Shown piece by piece: positions 1 through 7,885 of a stretch of 34,612 bases of DNA. Both the position numbers and the translations under genes were made by a program. The DNA comes from a virus, in the IMG/VR virus record IMGVR_UViG_3300036651_000540, positions 1 to 34,612 of that record, one strand, 5' to 3'. A model generated the notes under the pieces. That model saw nothing but the letters and a program-made list of their open reading frames with translations. It was not told where the DNA came from and did no database searches. Every line of letters begins with the position of its first letter. Position 1 is the stretch's first letter.

Positions 1-1292
1 GCAGGCAAGCCATACTTAGATTCCAGCGAGGTCAAGCGCCCCTGTGCATCAGTCGGCGGCGCGGACGATGGTGAATTGGCAGCGGCCATCTCGGCAGCAG
101 TGCGCCCCTTGAGTCTGGCCGGCGTGTGCGATGCGCCTTTGTCGCCAAAGAACTCAAAGACCTTGCCAACCCATTCATCGATCTTTCCGCCCGACTTCTC
201 GTTCAGTGCGCGCACGCCCGCATAGGCAGCAGCAAAGCCAACGAGAGCCGCTGTAGCAGGCCCAAAGGCAAGCGCGATGCTTCCGGCCATGCTCACCAGC
301 GACAGGCCGAAGCTTGCCACCTTGAGGCCAATCAGCGTCACCAATACGTTCTTCCAGCCACCCAGCGATTCAGCAATGCGGTCGGCCCAGGTCACGAATT
401 CAGCAATGGCCGTGATAGCGCCATCGACCCACTTTGCAATGTCGTCCTTGTGCGCCGCGATCCAGTTCGCGCCTTCTTCCAGTCGCGCAAACACCTTCTC
501 GAGAGCCGGGGCCAATTGCAGGACAACGCGGGTAGCCGTGGTCGTCAAGCTGTCGCGCAGGTCAAGCATTTGATTCTTGAGCTTGAGCGCCGCTTCCGCA
601 TCCTTCATGGTCACGGCTGCATGGCGCTCTTGCGCCGCGATCAGGTCTTGAATCGCAGCAGGGCCAAGCTTGATGAAGTTGTATTGGCCCTCGCTGATAC
701 CCATCTGTTTAGCGATGAGCGTGGCCTTGGTCGGGTCGGTAGCCGCGAGTTCCTGAATGATCTTGGCGCGGGCAAGCAGGTAGGTATTTCCGTCCTCAAG
801 GTCTTTGGACGAGCCGCCCCAGCGGAAGAACGCCTGCATGCCAGCATTCGGGCCACCACCTGTTTTCAGTTCTGAGATTGCATCAACCGACTCTTTAAGC
901 TGCGCGGTCAAGCCCTCTTGCGAGCCGCCTGCACGCTCCGAGGCGAGTTGAAACGCCTTGATCTGCTGCGTTGACATGCCGAGGTTCTGAGACAAATAGC
1001 CCAGGTTGACGGCGCTGTTGATGGTGTTGGTGATGAAGTCTTTGATGCCCACGCCAGCCGTGAACACAGCAGCCAGTGCAAGCACCTCGTTGCGCACCTT
1101 GCGGTAGCCGTCAACGCTGCTCTTGATCGCCTTCTCACGGGCGGCAGAGTTCTTCTTTTCCGCTTCTGCGGTGCGGGTGCCTGCGTTTTGAATATCGCGC
1201 TGACCCCGCTCCACGCCGCGCACGCCAGCCTGGAAGTTCCTGCTATCCAGCCCCAGCGTGATAAGGAGCGATTCAATAACGGTGGTTGCCAC
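1..1292 (-). CDS. Tail tape-measure protein, N-terminal part (runs off window)
   Basis: Sets tail length and sits inside the tail tube. The GTG start at 1292 is chosen because it follows AAGGAG by seven bases and its G is the last base of the TAG stop of the frameshifted chaperone product (TAGTG coupling). About 430 codons are visible. The N-terminus (ESLLITLGLDSRNFQAGV) matches the opening of phage tape measures, followed by a charged helical stretch with 'RGVERGQRDIQ' and a hydrophobic glycine/alanine-rich segment near residues 335-370, usual for this family. The order chaperone then tape measure is the standard tail-gene order. The C-terminus lies outside the window, so the total length is unknown. 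Confidence 0.85.
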   Translation of the reverse strand, partial: MATTVIESLLITLGLDSRNFQAGVRGVERGQRDIQNAGTRTAEAEKKNSAAREKAIKSSVDGYRKVRNEVLALAAVFTAGVGIKDFITNTINSAVNLGYLSQNLGMSTQQIKAFQLASERAGGSQEGLTAQLKESVDAISELKTGGGPNAGMQAFFRWGGSSKDLEDGNTYLLARAKIIQELAATDPTKATLIAKQMGISEGQYNFIKLGPAAIQDLIAAQERHAAVTMKDAEAALKLKNQMLDLRDSLTTTATRVVLQLAPALEKVFARLEEGANWIAAHKDDIAKWVDGAITAIAEFVTWADRIAESLGGWKNVLVTLIGLKVASFGLSLVSMAGSIALAFGPATAALVGFAAAYAGVRALNEKSGGKIDEWVGKVFEFFGDKGASHTPARLKGRTAAEMAAANSPSSAPPTDAQGRLTSLESKYGLP

Positions 1293-1890
1293 TATCTCGG
1301 CTCCTTGGTCTGACGTTTGTTGTAGTCGTCCACAGCGATTATCTCAAGCATGTCATGCACGTCCTGAGTGCTGTAGACCGTATCCAATTCATGAAGGCTT
1401 GCCATCCCGCGAGAGACAACAAGCCCCATGATTTGGGGAACGTTGGCGTATTCGATTAGCCGGCCACTGCCTGATTCGGCGGGGCCGATGCCGAACTCTG
1501 GCCGCCGCCTGAAATAAAAGGCTGAATGTGCATGGTCAGGACAACGCGCTGCAAATCGAAGTACGTCACGGCTTCTTCGATATCGCCTTCGAACAGGTCG
1601 CGGGTCGTCAGTTCCTGCTTGATCAGCACGCAACCAAGCAGTTCTTCCAGCAGTGGCTCTGCAATCGCATGGGGAATCTTGGTGATCGAGCCCATGCCAG
1701 CCATCATCAGGCCCGCCATGCCCATCGACAGCGATTCATCTGCCAGCTCTACGCCAGCATTCATCACTGCAAACAGCGCCTTGGTAGCCCAGCGGTGAGC
1801 GTCACGCGCCGACATTTCGGTAATGACAAAGGTCTTGCCCTTGTCACGACCGGCCTTTTCTACGGTGTAGTTTTGGACGGTGCGTGCCAT
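1292..1890 (-). CDS. Tail assembly chaperone, -1 frameshift extended form
   Basis: The -1 frame stays open through the end of the short chaperone and down to 1292. It encodes a convincing protein segment (YANVPQIMGL ... DVHDMLEIIAVDDYNKRQ) with no ribosome-binding site of its own. A slip at CCT-TTT-ATT (1513-1521) would join 125 residues of the short form to about 74 residues of the -1 frame, giving roughly 199 aa, equivalent to lambda gpGT. Its TAG stop overlaps the GTG start of the tape measure, which supports this frame being translated. The slip site is a simple T TTT run rather than a perfect X XXY YYZ heptamer, so its exact position is inferred. Confidence 0.6.
1456..1890 (-). CDS. Tail assembly chaperone, short (unshifted) form
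   Basis: A 144-aa protein that by position (between tail tube and tape measure) is the short tail assembly chaperone, equivalent in role to lambda gpG; it would bind the tape measure during tail assembly and be absent from the virion. The start ATG at 1890 is three bases after the tube-gene stop; the nearest AAGG is about 17 bases upstream, so initiation probably relies on coupling. The last residues (GGGQSSASAPPNQAVAG) are low complexity, as expected of the tail end of a frame that is usually left by frameshifting. Family membership is inferred from size and context, not from a clear motif. Confidence 0.7.
   Translation of the reverse strand: MARTVQNYTVEKAGRDKGKTFVITEMSARDAHRWATKALFAVMNAGVELADESLSMGMAGLMMAGMGSITKIPHAIAEPLLEELLGCVLIKQELTTRDLFEGDIEEAVTYFDLQRVVLTMHIQPFISGGGQSSASAPPNQAVAG
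1513..1522 (-). promoter_or_regulatory. Candidate -1 ribosomal slip site in the tail chaperone gene
   Basis: On the minus strand the frame reads CAG CCT TTT ATT. The Phe tRNA on TTT can re-pair on TTT one base upstream, after which TAT is read in the -1 frame. No better slippery heptamer was found by eye in the overlap of the two frames (1456-1633). Confidence 0.4.
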
Positions 1891-1892
1891 GG

Positions 1893-2327
1893 TTAGATCG
1901 GAGCCTTATCGAAGTTCTGGAACATGAACGTGAACTTGCGGGGTTGCAGAACCTTCTTGCCGGTGTTGGCCGGGGTGAACGAGGTCAAGTAGCCCTTGGT
2001 CATCGCGTACTTCTCTTGCGTGCCTTGGATCAGGCCGGTGCCGTCGAAGATGACCGCCTCACGCTGCGCCTTCTGCTGCGCAATGATCGCGTCAAGGAAG
2101 TCGATGCTTGGCGACGTGGCCTGCAACATGAACGTGATGGTCGTCGCGTATGGCACATAGCCGCCATCAAGCTGACCGTCCACGCCCATTTGCGTTTCGA
2201 CTGGGTTCACGTCATCGGTCGCAAACGAATCGTCCGTGGCGTAGCCTTCCAGCTTGAACGGCACGGGGAAAATGCCGCGAGCAGCCAGGGTAAAGGCGCT
2301 GTTGGCGGTGGTGAGAGTTTTTGCCAT
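1893..2327 (-). CDS. Tail tube-like structural protein (DUF3277 family)
   Basis: A 144-aa protein with the DUF3277 pattern: short Ala/Thr-rich N-terminus, 'DDSFATDDVNPVETQMGVDG' region, 'PYATTITFMLQATSPSIDFLD' strand-helix, and a C-terminal 'PRKFTFMFQNFDKAPI'. In phages with DUF3383 the next gene is normally this one and is taken as the tail tube protein. The ATG at 2327 has AAGGGGC nine bases upstream. It lies 11 bases downstream of the sheath gene and just before the chaperone. Confidence 0.75.
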   Translation of the reverse strand: MAKTLTTANSAFTLAARGIFPVPFKLEGYATDDSFATDDVNPVETQMGVDGQLDGGYVPYATTITFMLQATSPSIDFLDAIIAQQKAQREAVIFDGTGLIQGTQEKYAMTKGYLTSFTPANTGKKVLQPRKFTFMFQNFDKAPI

Positions 2328-2338
2328 GATTCAGCCCC

Positions 2339-3868
2339 TTATTGAACGTTGATCGATGCGAGTTCGATCTTTTGGACCGAGCCACCATCGGCATAGAAGA
2401 AAGTCATATCCGGCGAACCGCGAGCCACGCGCACTGCCGCGCCCGGATCAGCGATGTTCAGATACCAGCCGCGAGTGCTCACCACGTCTGCAATCTTCTT
2501 GCCCACCGATGCGTTGATGGATGCGATCTGATCGCTGCCCAGCGTGACGCCTGCGCGGATCGCACCGAAGTTCAGCGCTGCGGCGATTGGATCGGCCAGA
2601 GATGATTCGATTTGCGAGTAGCCGAAGTTGTTGTACGGGATCGTGCCAGCGCCGGTCATCAGTACCATCAACGACTGCTGGAAGGCCGAGTTCATCCAGA
2701 TTTGGTTGTAGTAGCTGTCGGCCCATTTGAATGCGCCGCTGATCTGCCCAGGCTGCATGAAGCGGAACTGCTGCGCCGAGGTGGCATATGCGCCGTAGAA
2801 GTTGTAGCCGTTTGCAATCAGGGTATCGCCTGCGGTGGCGTCCATGACGGAAGGCGTCAGGCCACCTTGCGAGCGGAAGGCGAACGTTTGGCGACCGTTG
2901 GTAGTGGTGAAGTCCAGCGATGCAGCAATGCCCATGGCGAAGGCAGCGAGAGGCCGCACGATGCTTGCCAGCGATACGCCGAGCGCGGCAGCGACGGAAG
3001 CGTCACCAGTTACAGGCAGCGAACCGGAAAGTCCGACCGCCGCAACGCGTGCGCCGAAACTGGTCGTATTGCCCTGCACGAGCGCGTTGGGGTCGGTATC
3101 CCAGGCGACGTATGCAAACCGGTTGTTCTGCTGGCTGGTCCACGTAGCGAAGGCGATTTTCTCGTCGGTGGTCGGCTCAAAAGTGGTCATGAACGAAGCC
3201 CAGTTCAGGGCGCGAGCGGTCACGGCCAGTAGGGCAGGGGCCGGGGTCATCGCGGCGGAACCGGACGACAGTTGCGCGGCGGTGGCGGCGGTCAGGCGCA
3301 GGGCAGTAGCGAGCGCACCCGTGCCATACGAAACCAGACTCGTAGCGCCCGTGGTAGGCGATGCGAACACGAACGCTTGACGTTGCGCGTCGTAGGTAAC
3401 GACAGGTGCGCCGCCGCCCGTGAAGGCCGCCTGAATGATCGACGCTGCGTTGCTGAAACTGGTCGCGGTGGACAGGTTGATTGCCGTCGAGGTCTTGGGG
3501 GTGCTGTCAACCGAAACGGTCAGCGTGCCGGATGCAATGCCGGTGATGGTGGTCAGCGGCTCGCCCGCGAACGAACCCGAGCGCAGGTAACCAGCAACCG
3601 GCGCGGAGGCGTATTGCGAGAACAGCAGCGCGCCCGGTTTGGCGGTCGAGTTGTCGTAGCCCGCGAAGTACACGGCGGACAGGTTGTATTCGTCGGAGGT
3701 ATCACCGAAAAACTTGGCAACGTCAGCCGGGGAGGCGAACGACTGCACCGAGCCAATCGGGACGGCGGTATTGTTGGTCAGGGTCAGGCCCGACAAAGCC
3801 ACGGCTGCGCCACCAGCGGTAAGAACGCCGGGGAATACAGCAACGAGCTTGGATGCTGGAATGGTCAT
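2339..3868 (-). CDS. Tail sheath-like protein (DUF3383 family)
   Basis: A 509-aa protein with the DUF3383 layout: N-terminal 'VFPGVLTAGGAAVALSGL' , an early 'DVAKFFGDTSDEYNLSAVYFAGYDNS' motif in which the phage sheath signature (VxxFFG...E...A..YF) is clear, a variable Ig-like middle, 'YVAWDTDPNA' and a conserved C-terminal half with 'YNFYGAYATSAQQFRFMQPGQISG' and 'MNSAFQQSLMVLM'. The family is regarded as the contractile sheath of a group of myophages, so this gene is the main evidence for a contractile tail. The ATG follows AAGGTG by about six bases. Confidence 0.85.
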   Translation of the reverse strand: MTIPASKLVAVFPGVLTAGGAAVALSGLTLTNNTAVPIGSVQSFASPADVAKFFGDTSDEYNLSAVYFAGYDNSTAKPGALLFSQYASAPVAGYLRSGSFAGEPLTTITGIASGTLTVSVDSTPKTSTAINLSTATSFSNAASIIQAAFTGGGAPVVTYDAQRQAFVFASPTTGATSLVSYGTGALATALRLTAATAAQLSSGSAAMTPAPALLAVTARALNWASFMTTFEPTTDEKIAFATWTSQQNNRFAYVAWDTDPNALVQGNTTSFGARVAAVGLSGSLPVTGDASVAAALGVSLASIVRPLAAFAMGIAASLDFTTTNGRQTFAFRSQGGLTPSVMDATAGDTLIANGYNFYGAYATSAQQFRFMQPGQISGAFKWADSYYNQIWMNSAFQQSLMVLMTGAGTIPYNNFGYSQIESSLADPIAAALNFGAIRAGVTLGSDQIASINASVGKKIADVVSTRGWYLNIADPGAAVRVARGSPDMTFFYADGGSVQKIELASINVQ

Positions 3869-3877
3869 TGAAACACC

Positions 3878-4402
3878 TTATGGTGACGTTGGAAAAAGGT
3901 CTGCCGCAACACGTCCGACATTCAACACGTCTGCAAATTGCTGTGGCACTTCTACTACGGGGTTGTACTGCATGACAGCGGTGAAACGCCACCGTTGCTC
4001 ATATTGCTGTTCGCCGTTGACGAGGGGCATATTGATCGCGTCGTCTGCGTACAGCGGCGTGACCTCTGTGCCCATCTTGTCAATGGCATAGCCATCGTTA
4101 AACATCGTGATCAGGATCGCTGCCCAGTCGCTAGCAAGCGGCCCGTAGCAGTCAATCCCGATTTCATACTGCTTGGGCTGCAACACAAGCTTTGTGCCGG
4201 GGTTGTCGCCGGGATCATTATACGTGGCAATATTCGTTGATAGGCGGGATTGCTTGCCTTCCGTCATCAAAATGAAATCGCCTTTCGGCATTGGCACGTT
4301 GTTGACGTTACCCCGAATAACGGTGGTCGTGATCGTGCTTTCGATAAAGCCACCGAGAGCCGCGAAGATCGCGCCAAGTTGCGGCGTGATTGGTAAAGTC
4401 AT
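3878..4402 (-). CDS. Head-tail/tail terminator-region protein, hypothetical
   Basis: The open frame reaches further upstream, but the start ATG at 4402 (MTLPITPQL) overlaps the previous stop as ATGA and is preferred; this gives 174 aa. The protein has 'NVPMPKGDFILMT' and 'QYEIGIDCYGPLASDWAAIL', resembling small phage tail-completion proteins encoded directly before sheath genes (LIC_12616-like by appearance). It may form the tail terminator ring. No catalytic motif is seen. Confidence 0.6.
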   Translation of the reverse strand: MTLPITPQLGAIFAALGGFIESTITTTVIRGNVNNVPMPKGDFILMTEGKQSRLSTNIATYNDPGDNPGTKLVLQPKQYEIGIDCYGPLASDWAAILITMFNDGYAIDKMGTEVTPLYADDAINMPLVNGEQQYEQRWRFTAVMQYNPVVEVPQQFADVLNVGRVAADLFPTSP

Positions 4403-4791
4403 GGGGTCACCAGTTGTGTTTGAAGCTGAACGACGAGTGAACACCAATCGGGGAATGTCTCTTGAACGACGACCACTTTCCACGATTGCACTTCGCCCCC
4501 TGGCGATTGAGGGAAGTTCAGGATATCGCCGCCCGTGCCGTCGGCGCGCACCACGCCGGCAGTGTTGCCGTACATGTGAACTTGGCGCAGTACGCCTTGA
4601 ATGTTCAGCGCATCCATGTGCAGCAGCGTCGATGGCTTCACGCCCTGAACTTGAATGCGGACTGGTATTGACGCGTACGTCGGCACTTGGACATAGTTGA
4701 CACGGGTGTATCCCGTGCTTTTGATCAGGGTTGCGTCAATATCCGGGTTGACGGTCGTAATGGCTGCGCGTACCAAAGCATGCAAATTCAT
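4399..4791 (-). CDS. Conserved virion-assembly protein, hypothetical
   Basis: A 130-aa protein coupled by ATGA overlaps on both sides (4788-4791 and 4399-4402), so it is translated together with its neighbours in the head-tail connector region. It begins MNLHALVRAAITTVNPDIDA and has alternating hydrophobic strands around 'VRIQVQGVKP' and 'VQSWKVVVVQET', consistent with a beta-rich connector or collar protein. No named family is recognised with certainty; the position between a gp10-like protein and the tail terminator candidate suggests a connector role. Confidence 0.6.
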   Translation of the reverse strand: MNLHALVRAAITTVNPDIDATLIKSTGYTRVNYVQVPTYASIPVRIQVQGVKPSTLLHMDALNIQGVLRQVHMYGNTAGVVRADGTGGDILNFPQSPGGEVQSWKVVVVQETFPDWCSLVVQLQTQLVTP

Positions 4792-5315
4792 TCGTCATCC
4801 CCCACTACGCTCGTCAGCGTGGCAATCATCAGCCCGGTATCGTGCAAGGGCTGCGTGCGCGAACTGCCTTCCTCGCCTTCCTTGACGGCCTGAGCCGCCG
4901 CGCCAACCATCGTGCCGTTGACCTTAAAGCTTGAATCTTCGTCTTTCCACTTGCGCAGCATGAGAGTGATAGGGGAGAGCTTGAGGAAATCGCCGCTTGC
5001 AAGAACCGTGCGGATATCACCCGCTGCCTTTTGCCCCATGATTTCTAATACTTGCTCCGCAGTTACTGCACCGCGCACAACTGCTTTTGCGCCCTTGATA
5101 AATTGCTCCGTCCACTCTTCGCGCTTTGCCTCAACAGTGGGGCGAATAAACGGGCGAGCGGGAATGCTTGCGCCGGGTGCGCCCATTTCCTGAATGATGG
5201 CAACCTCTGCAACCTGCTTGCCATCGGGATAGCGCGCCGTCTCAAACCAGCCCACCTTGGCCTGACGCCCCTCAAATGCAGCCAGTCGCTTTGCCAGTTC
5301 ATCCATGGCGCTCAT
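4788..5315 (-). CDS. HK97 gp10-like / virion morphogenesis protein
   Basis: A 175-aa protein. Residues about 10-60 run 'RQAKVGWFETARYPDGKQVAEVAIIQEMGAPGASIPARPFIRPTV', the typical signature of gp10-like and Mu gpG-like head-closure or tail-completion proteins (isotropic E.G....IPARPF.RP). The start ATG at 5315 shares one base with the TGA of the DUF4054 gene (TGATG). It probably acts at the head-tail joint. Confidence 0.7.
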   Translation of the reverse strand: MSAMDELAKRLAAFEGRQAKVGWFETARYPDGKQVAEVAIIQEMGAPGASIPARPFIRPTVEAKREEWTEQFIKGAKAVVRGAVTAEQVLEIMGQKAAGDIRTVLASGDFLKLSPITLMLRKWKDEDSSFKVNGTMVGAAAQAVKEGEEGSSRTQPLHDTGLMIATLTSVVGDDE

Positions 5316-5758
5316 CAGAACACCCCATAGCTGCGGCGGAAGCTGCTGATTTCAGGGCGACCGCCGACAGTGAAGCCGCCAAGCACAAGAGATTTCAGCA
5401 GCGCCCACAGTTGCAGCCCGTAAGGCGTCGAGGAAAGCCAGAACTGCCATGCGGTCTTGGCTGGCGGTGGGGTCATGGAGATGCTCACGCTGCCCTCAGA
5501 CGCGGAAGTAACGAGGCCCGGTGTACCAGTGCCAGCGCCGCTATTGATAGCCGTGAAGGTCTGCGCGAGGTGCGCGGTCATCAGGTTGAGCGCGAATTGC
5601 AGCGTCTTGCCGCTGATCAGGCAGTTGTCGTACTCGTTGATGTAGTTGGTCGCCATTTCCCACCACGTCTCAAGCAGCACGTCCGGGAACTTGGTCTCAT
5701 CGGCAAAGGCCGGAAACAGCAGCCGGAATTGCGCAGGGTCGAGAACGTGGGGGTTCAT
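5315..5758 (-). CDS. DUF4054 head-tail adaptor protein
   Basis: A 147-aa protein with the DUF4054 pattern: 'FRLLFPAFADETKFPDVLLETWWEMATNYI' at the N-terminus, 'ALNLMTAHLAQT' in the middle and 'TAWQFWLSSTPYGLQLWALLK' near the C-terminus. This family is a head-completion adaptor placed between the capsid and tail genes, as here. ATG follows AAGGCATCGCC. Confidence 0.8.
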   Translation of the reverse strand: MNPHVLDPAQFRLLFPAFADETKFPDVLLETWWEMATNYINEYDNCLISGKTLQFALNLMTAHLAQTFTAINSGAGTGTPGLVTSASEGSVSISMTPPPAKTAWQFWLSSTPYGLQLWALLKSLVLGGFTVGGRPEISSFRRSYGVF

Positions 5759-5767
5759 GGCGATGCC

Positions 5768-6142
5768 TTAAATGCCGCCGACTTTTGGCGCGTCCACGTC
5801 CATCATGCCGCCTTTTTCGTAGTCGGCAGGGGTGAGCTGCGAGGACTTGTCGCGGCGCTTCATGTTGGCGATTGCCTTCTCAGGTTCGACCTTTTTCTGA
5901 TCGTAGCTGATGAAACCGTTGGCCTCGTGCTGCTTGAAAGCGTCAACCGTGCGCAGGAAGTCGAGTTCGTCGTCGGTGACTTCGGTGGCCACGCCCAGGG
6001 CGGTGATAAAGTTCTTGTCGATCAGGCCGTGACCGCCTTTGATCAGGACTTCGCGGACAACGTTCTGCTGCTCGCGGTCGCCTGCCTTGGCGTAGGCGGC
6101 ATAGATGTTATCAGCGGTCAGCGTGGAATATACGTAGGGCAT
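5768..6142 (-). CDS. Hypothetical protein between capsid and adaptor genes
   Basis: A 124-aa protein. The start ATG at 6142 (MPYVYSTL) is chosen because GGAGAAAAG lies directly upstream; a longer frame would run back through the terminator hairpin. The sequence is charged and helical, ends 'KGGMMDVDAPKVGGI' and is cytoplasmic by composition. In this phage type a small head-completion protein is expected here, but no family is recognised. Confidence 0.65.
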   Translation of the reverse strand: MPYVYSTLTADNIYAAYAKAGDREQQNVVREVLIKGGHGLIDKNFITALGVATEVTDDELDFLRTVDAFKQHEANGFISYDQKKVEPEKAIANMKRRDKSSQLTPADYEKGGMMDVDAPKVGGI

Positions 6143-6156
6143 TCTTTTCTCCGGTT

Positions 6157-6187
6157 GTAAAAATAGGGGCATTGCCTGCCCCTATTT
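6157..6187 (-). terminator. Intrinsic terminator directly after the major capsid gene
   Basis: A 10-bp perfect stem (6161-6170 with 6178-6187, arms AAATAGGGGC / GCCCCTATTT) with a 7-base loop. On the minus strand it is followed by a T-rich run, so it should stop part of the transcription leaving the capsid gene. Confidence 0.75.
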
Positions 6188-6219
6188 TATATTGCTTATG
6201 CTCTATTTCCTAGCAGCAG

Positions 6220-7356
6220 TTACACGCCGGAGCGGCGCACCACGGCCCAGGCGCGCTTGCACATCACGCCCGCAGTCGCGTTGCCGAAGTCTTCCTCGTA
6301 GCCCTTGGTCAACTGCATCGCGCCGATGGTGATGAACTTGGCCGGAACCATCTGCGAGAAGGTGCGGCCATCGTCGGTGCTTTCCTCGTTGAATTCCTCG
6401 GCGTACAGGTAGAACACGTTCGCTCCGCCGTTTGCAGCGTTCAGCTCGGGAGCCGATTCGATGCGCACGTTCGGGTAGTTCTCGTTCATCCACTGCTTGA
6501 CCGAGTAGCCCAGCGCGGTAGGGGTTGCGAGGTAGTCCACAGCCGACATGGCGACGGCCAGCGTGATAGCACGGGTCTTCGGGTCGATGCGGTTACCGGA
6601 CTGCACGCGCAGGGTCTGCAACGCGTTCAGAATGTCCGCGATGATTTCCAGCGTGGTCTTGGTCGCCCAAGTCGAGGAGCCGCCCACGCCGTTTGGCAGG
6701 TTGGTGTAGGCAGGCAGGCCAGGGGCGTTCAGGAAGCCGTAGGTGCGACCGTTGCCGGCGTTGTAGCCGTAGAAGCCGATGTAGTTCCGCTGAACTTCCA
6801 GCGAAATCGTGGCTTGCATACGCTTGTTCTCGGCGCTGTTGTAGTTCATCGCAGCGGCGCGAGCTTCTTCCAGACGGCCAACCATGAAGCCTTGTTCGAA
6901 GCGCACGATGCTGTAGCGCTCAAAGTTGGTGTTCCAGTTGGTCAGTGGGACGGTGGTGTTGTCCTGGTAGGGCAGGGCGTTACCGGCGCGCTCGCTGTAG
7001 CCTTGAACGATTTCCTCGTCTTCCCAGCGACCGATGGTCGAAACGCCGATCAGGTTGTCAATCTGGCGCGCTTGGGTGATGGCCTGCACGAAGCCGGGTG
7101 CCCAGGCTTGCAGGAACTGAATCGGCGTGCCGATGGATGCCGTCGAGAGCGGAGCGACCAGATTGCTGTCCATTGCGCCATTCAGCATTGCCGAACCGGC
7201 TTGCTGTGCGGCGTACATCTGGCCGATATCGCGCTGGTTCAGCGTGATACCGTAGTTGCTCAGCGCAGCCACGTCGGCCATGCTGTTGACGGTGTAACCC
7301 GATACCGGCTTGACCTTGCGTGCCGAGATATGGGAACGGAGTGGGGATTGTGCCAT
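6220..7356 (-). CDS. Major capsid protein (DUF2184 family)
   Basis: A 378-aa protein with DUF2184-type features: N-terminal 'YGITLNQRDIGQMY', central 'FERYSIVRFEQGFMVGRLEEARA', 'RNYIGFYGYN', and the conserved C-terminal part 'ESAPELNAANGGANVFYLYAEEFNEESTDDGRTFSQMVPAKF' ending in 'KRAWAVVRRSGV'. DUF2184 proteins are HK97-fold capsid subunits. Strong AAGGGAG site before the ATG, codon use very regular, and a terminator directly downstream, all fitting a highly expressed virion protein. Confidence 0.85.
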   Translation of the reverse strand: MAQSPLRSHISARKVKPVSGYTVNSMADVAALSNYGITLNQRDIGQMYAAQQAGSAMLNGAMDSNLVAPLSTASIGTPIQFLQAWAPGFVQAITQARQIDNLIGVSTIGRWEDEEIVQGYSERAGNALPYQDNTTVPLTNWNTNFERYSIVRFEQGFMVGRLEEARAAAMNYNSAENKRMQATISLEVQRNYIGFYGYNAGNGRTYGFLNAPGLPAYTNLPNGVGGSSTWATKTTLEIIADILNALQTLRVQSGNRIDPKTRAITLAVAMSAVDYLATPTALGYSVKQWMNENYPNVRIESAPELNAANGGANVFYLYAEEFNEESTDDGRTFSQMVPAKFITIGAMQLTKGYEEDFGNATAGVMCKRAWAVVRRSGV

Positions 7357-7369
7357 TGCTATTGCTCCC

Positions 7370-7873
7370 TTAGCTGTTCAGCAGTTGGATGATGCCGATG
7401 GTGCCGGCAGTGGTGATGTTGCGACGGATGAACGACGCGCCAGGAATCAACGTGTGCGATGCAGGCGGGGTGCCGCCCGGTGCCGCAGCGATGATGCCGG
7501 TAGCGTTCGCGTAAGCCACGCCGTCACCGATGTTTGCGGTGGTCGAGGTGATGACCGCGATGCCCGATGCAACGGTGGTGCCTTGCACTGGCAGCTCGTT
7601 CGGCAGCGTCAGGGTAGGCGACAGCGGGCCAGTAGCGCCGCCCAGCGAAGCGTATTGCTTGCTGTTGGTCAGGATGCCCGCAAAGGCTCCGGTGCCACCT
7701 GCGACGGCAACGCCATCGGTTGCAGCGAGTTGCGTCACGGCGCGGCCAATGACGTTGTTGGTCGGGTCGGTCGTGCGCAGCAGCAGTGGTTGCGAACGGA
7801 TCGGGCCGTCCAGAACGAAATCGCCCGGGAAAGCGTCGGTCGGGAATTGACGGATGGTGTTGAAGATGCTCAT
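7370..7873 (-). CDS. Capsid cement/decoration protein (Gp24-like)
   Basis: A 167-aa protein, mainly beta-strand, Ala/Gly/Thr-rich, with 'VGRAVTQLA' and 'GAFAGILTNSKQYASLGG' motifs typical of phage structural cement proteins that sit between protease and capsid genes. ATG at 7873 has AAGGAGCG upstream. It probably trims the capsid surface after expansion. Assignment rests on motif style and position. Confidence 0.7.
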   Translation of the reverse strand: MSIFNTIRQFPTDAFPGDFVLDGPIRSQPLLLRTTDPTNNVIGRAVTQLAATDGVAVAGGTGAFAGILTNSKQYASLGGATGPLSPTLTLPNELPVQGTTVASGIAVITSTTANIGDGVAYANATGIIAAAPGGTPPASHTLIPGASFIRRNITTAGTIGIIQLLNS

Positions 7874-7885
7874 TGTATGCGCTCC

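Noticed and set aside
5276-6160. Plus-strand open frame of 294 codons
   Set aside because: Antisense to the DUF4054 and neighbouring genes, with an unnatural composition and no translation signals.
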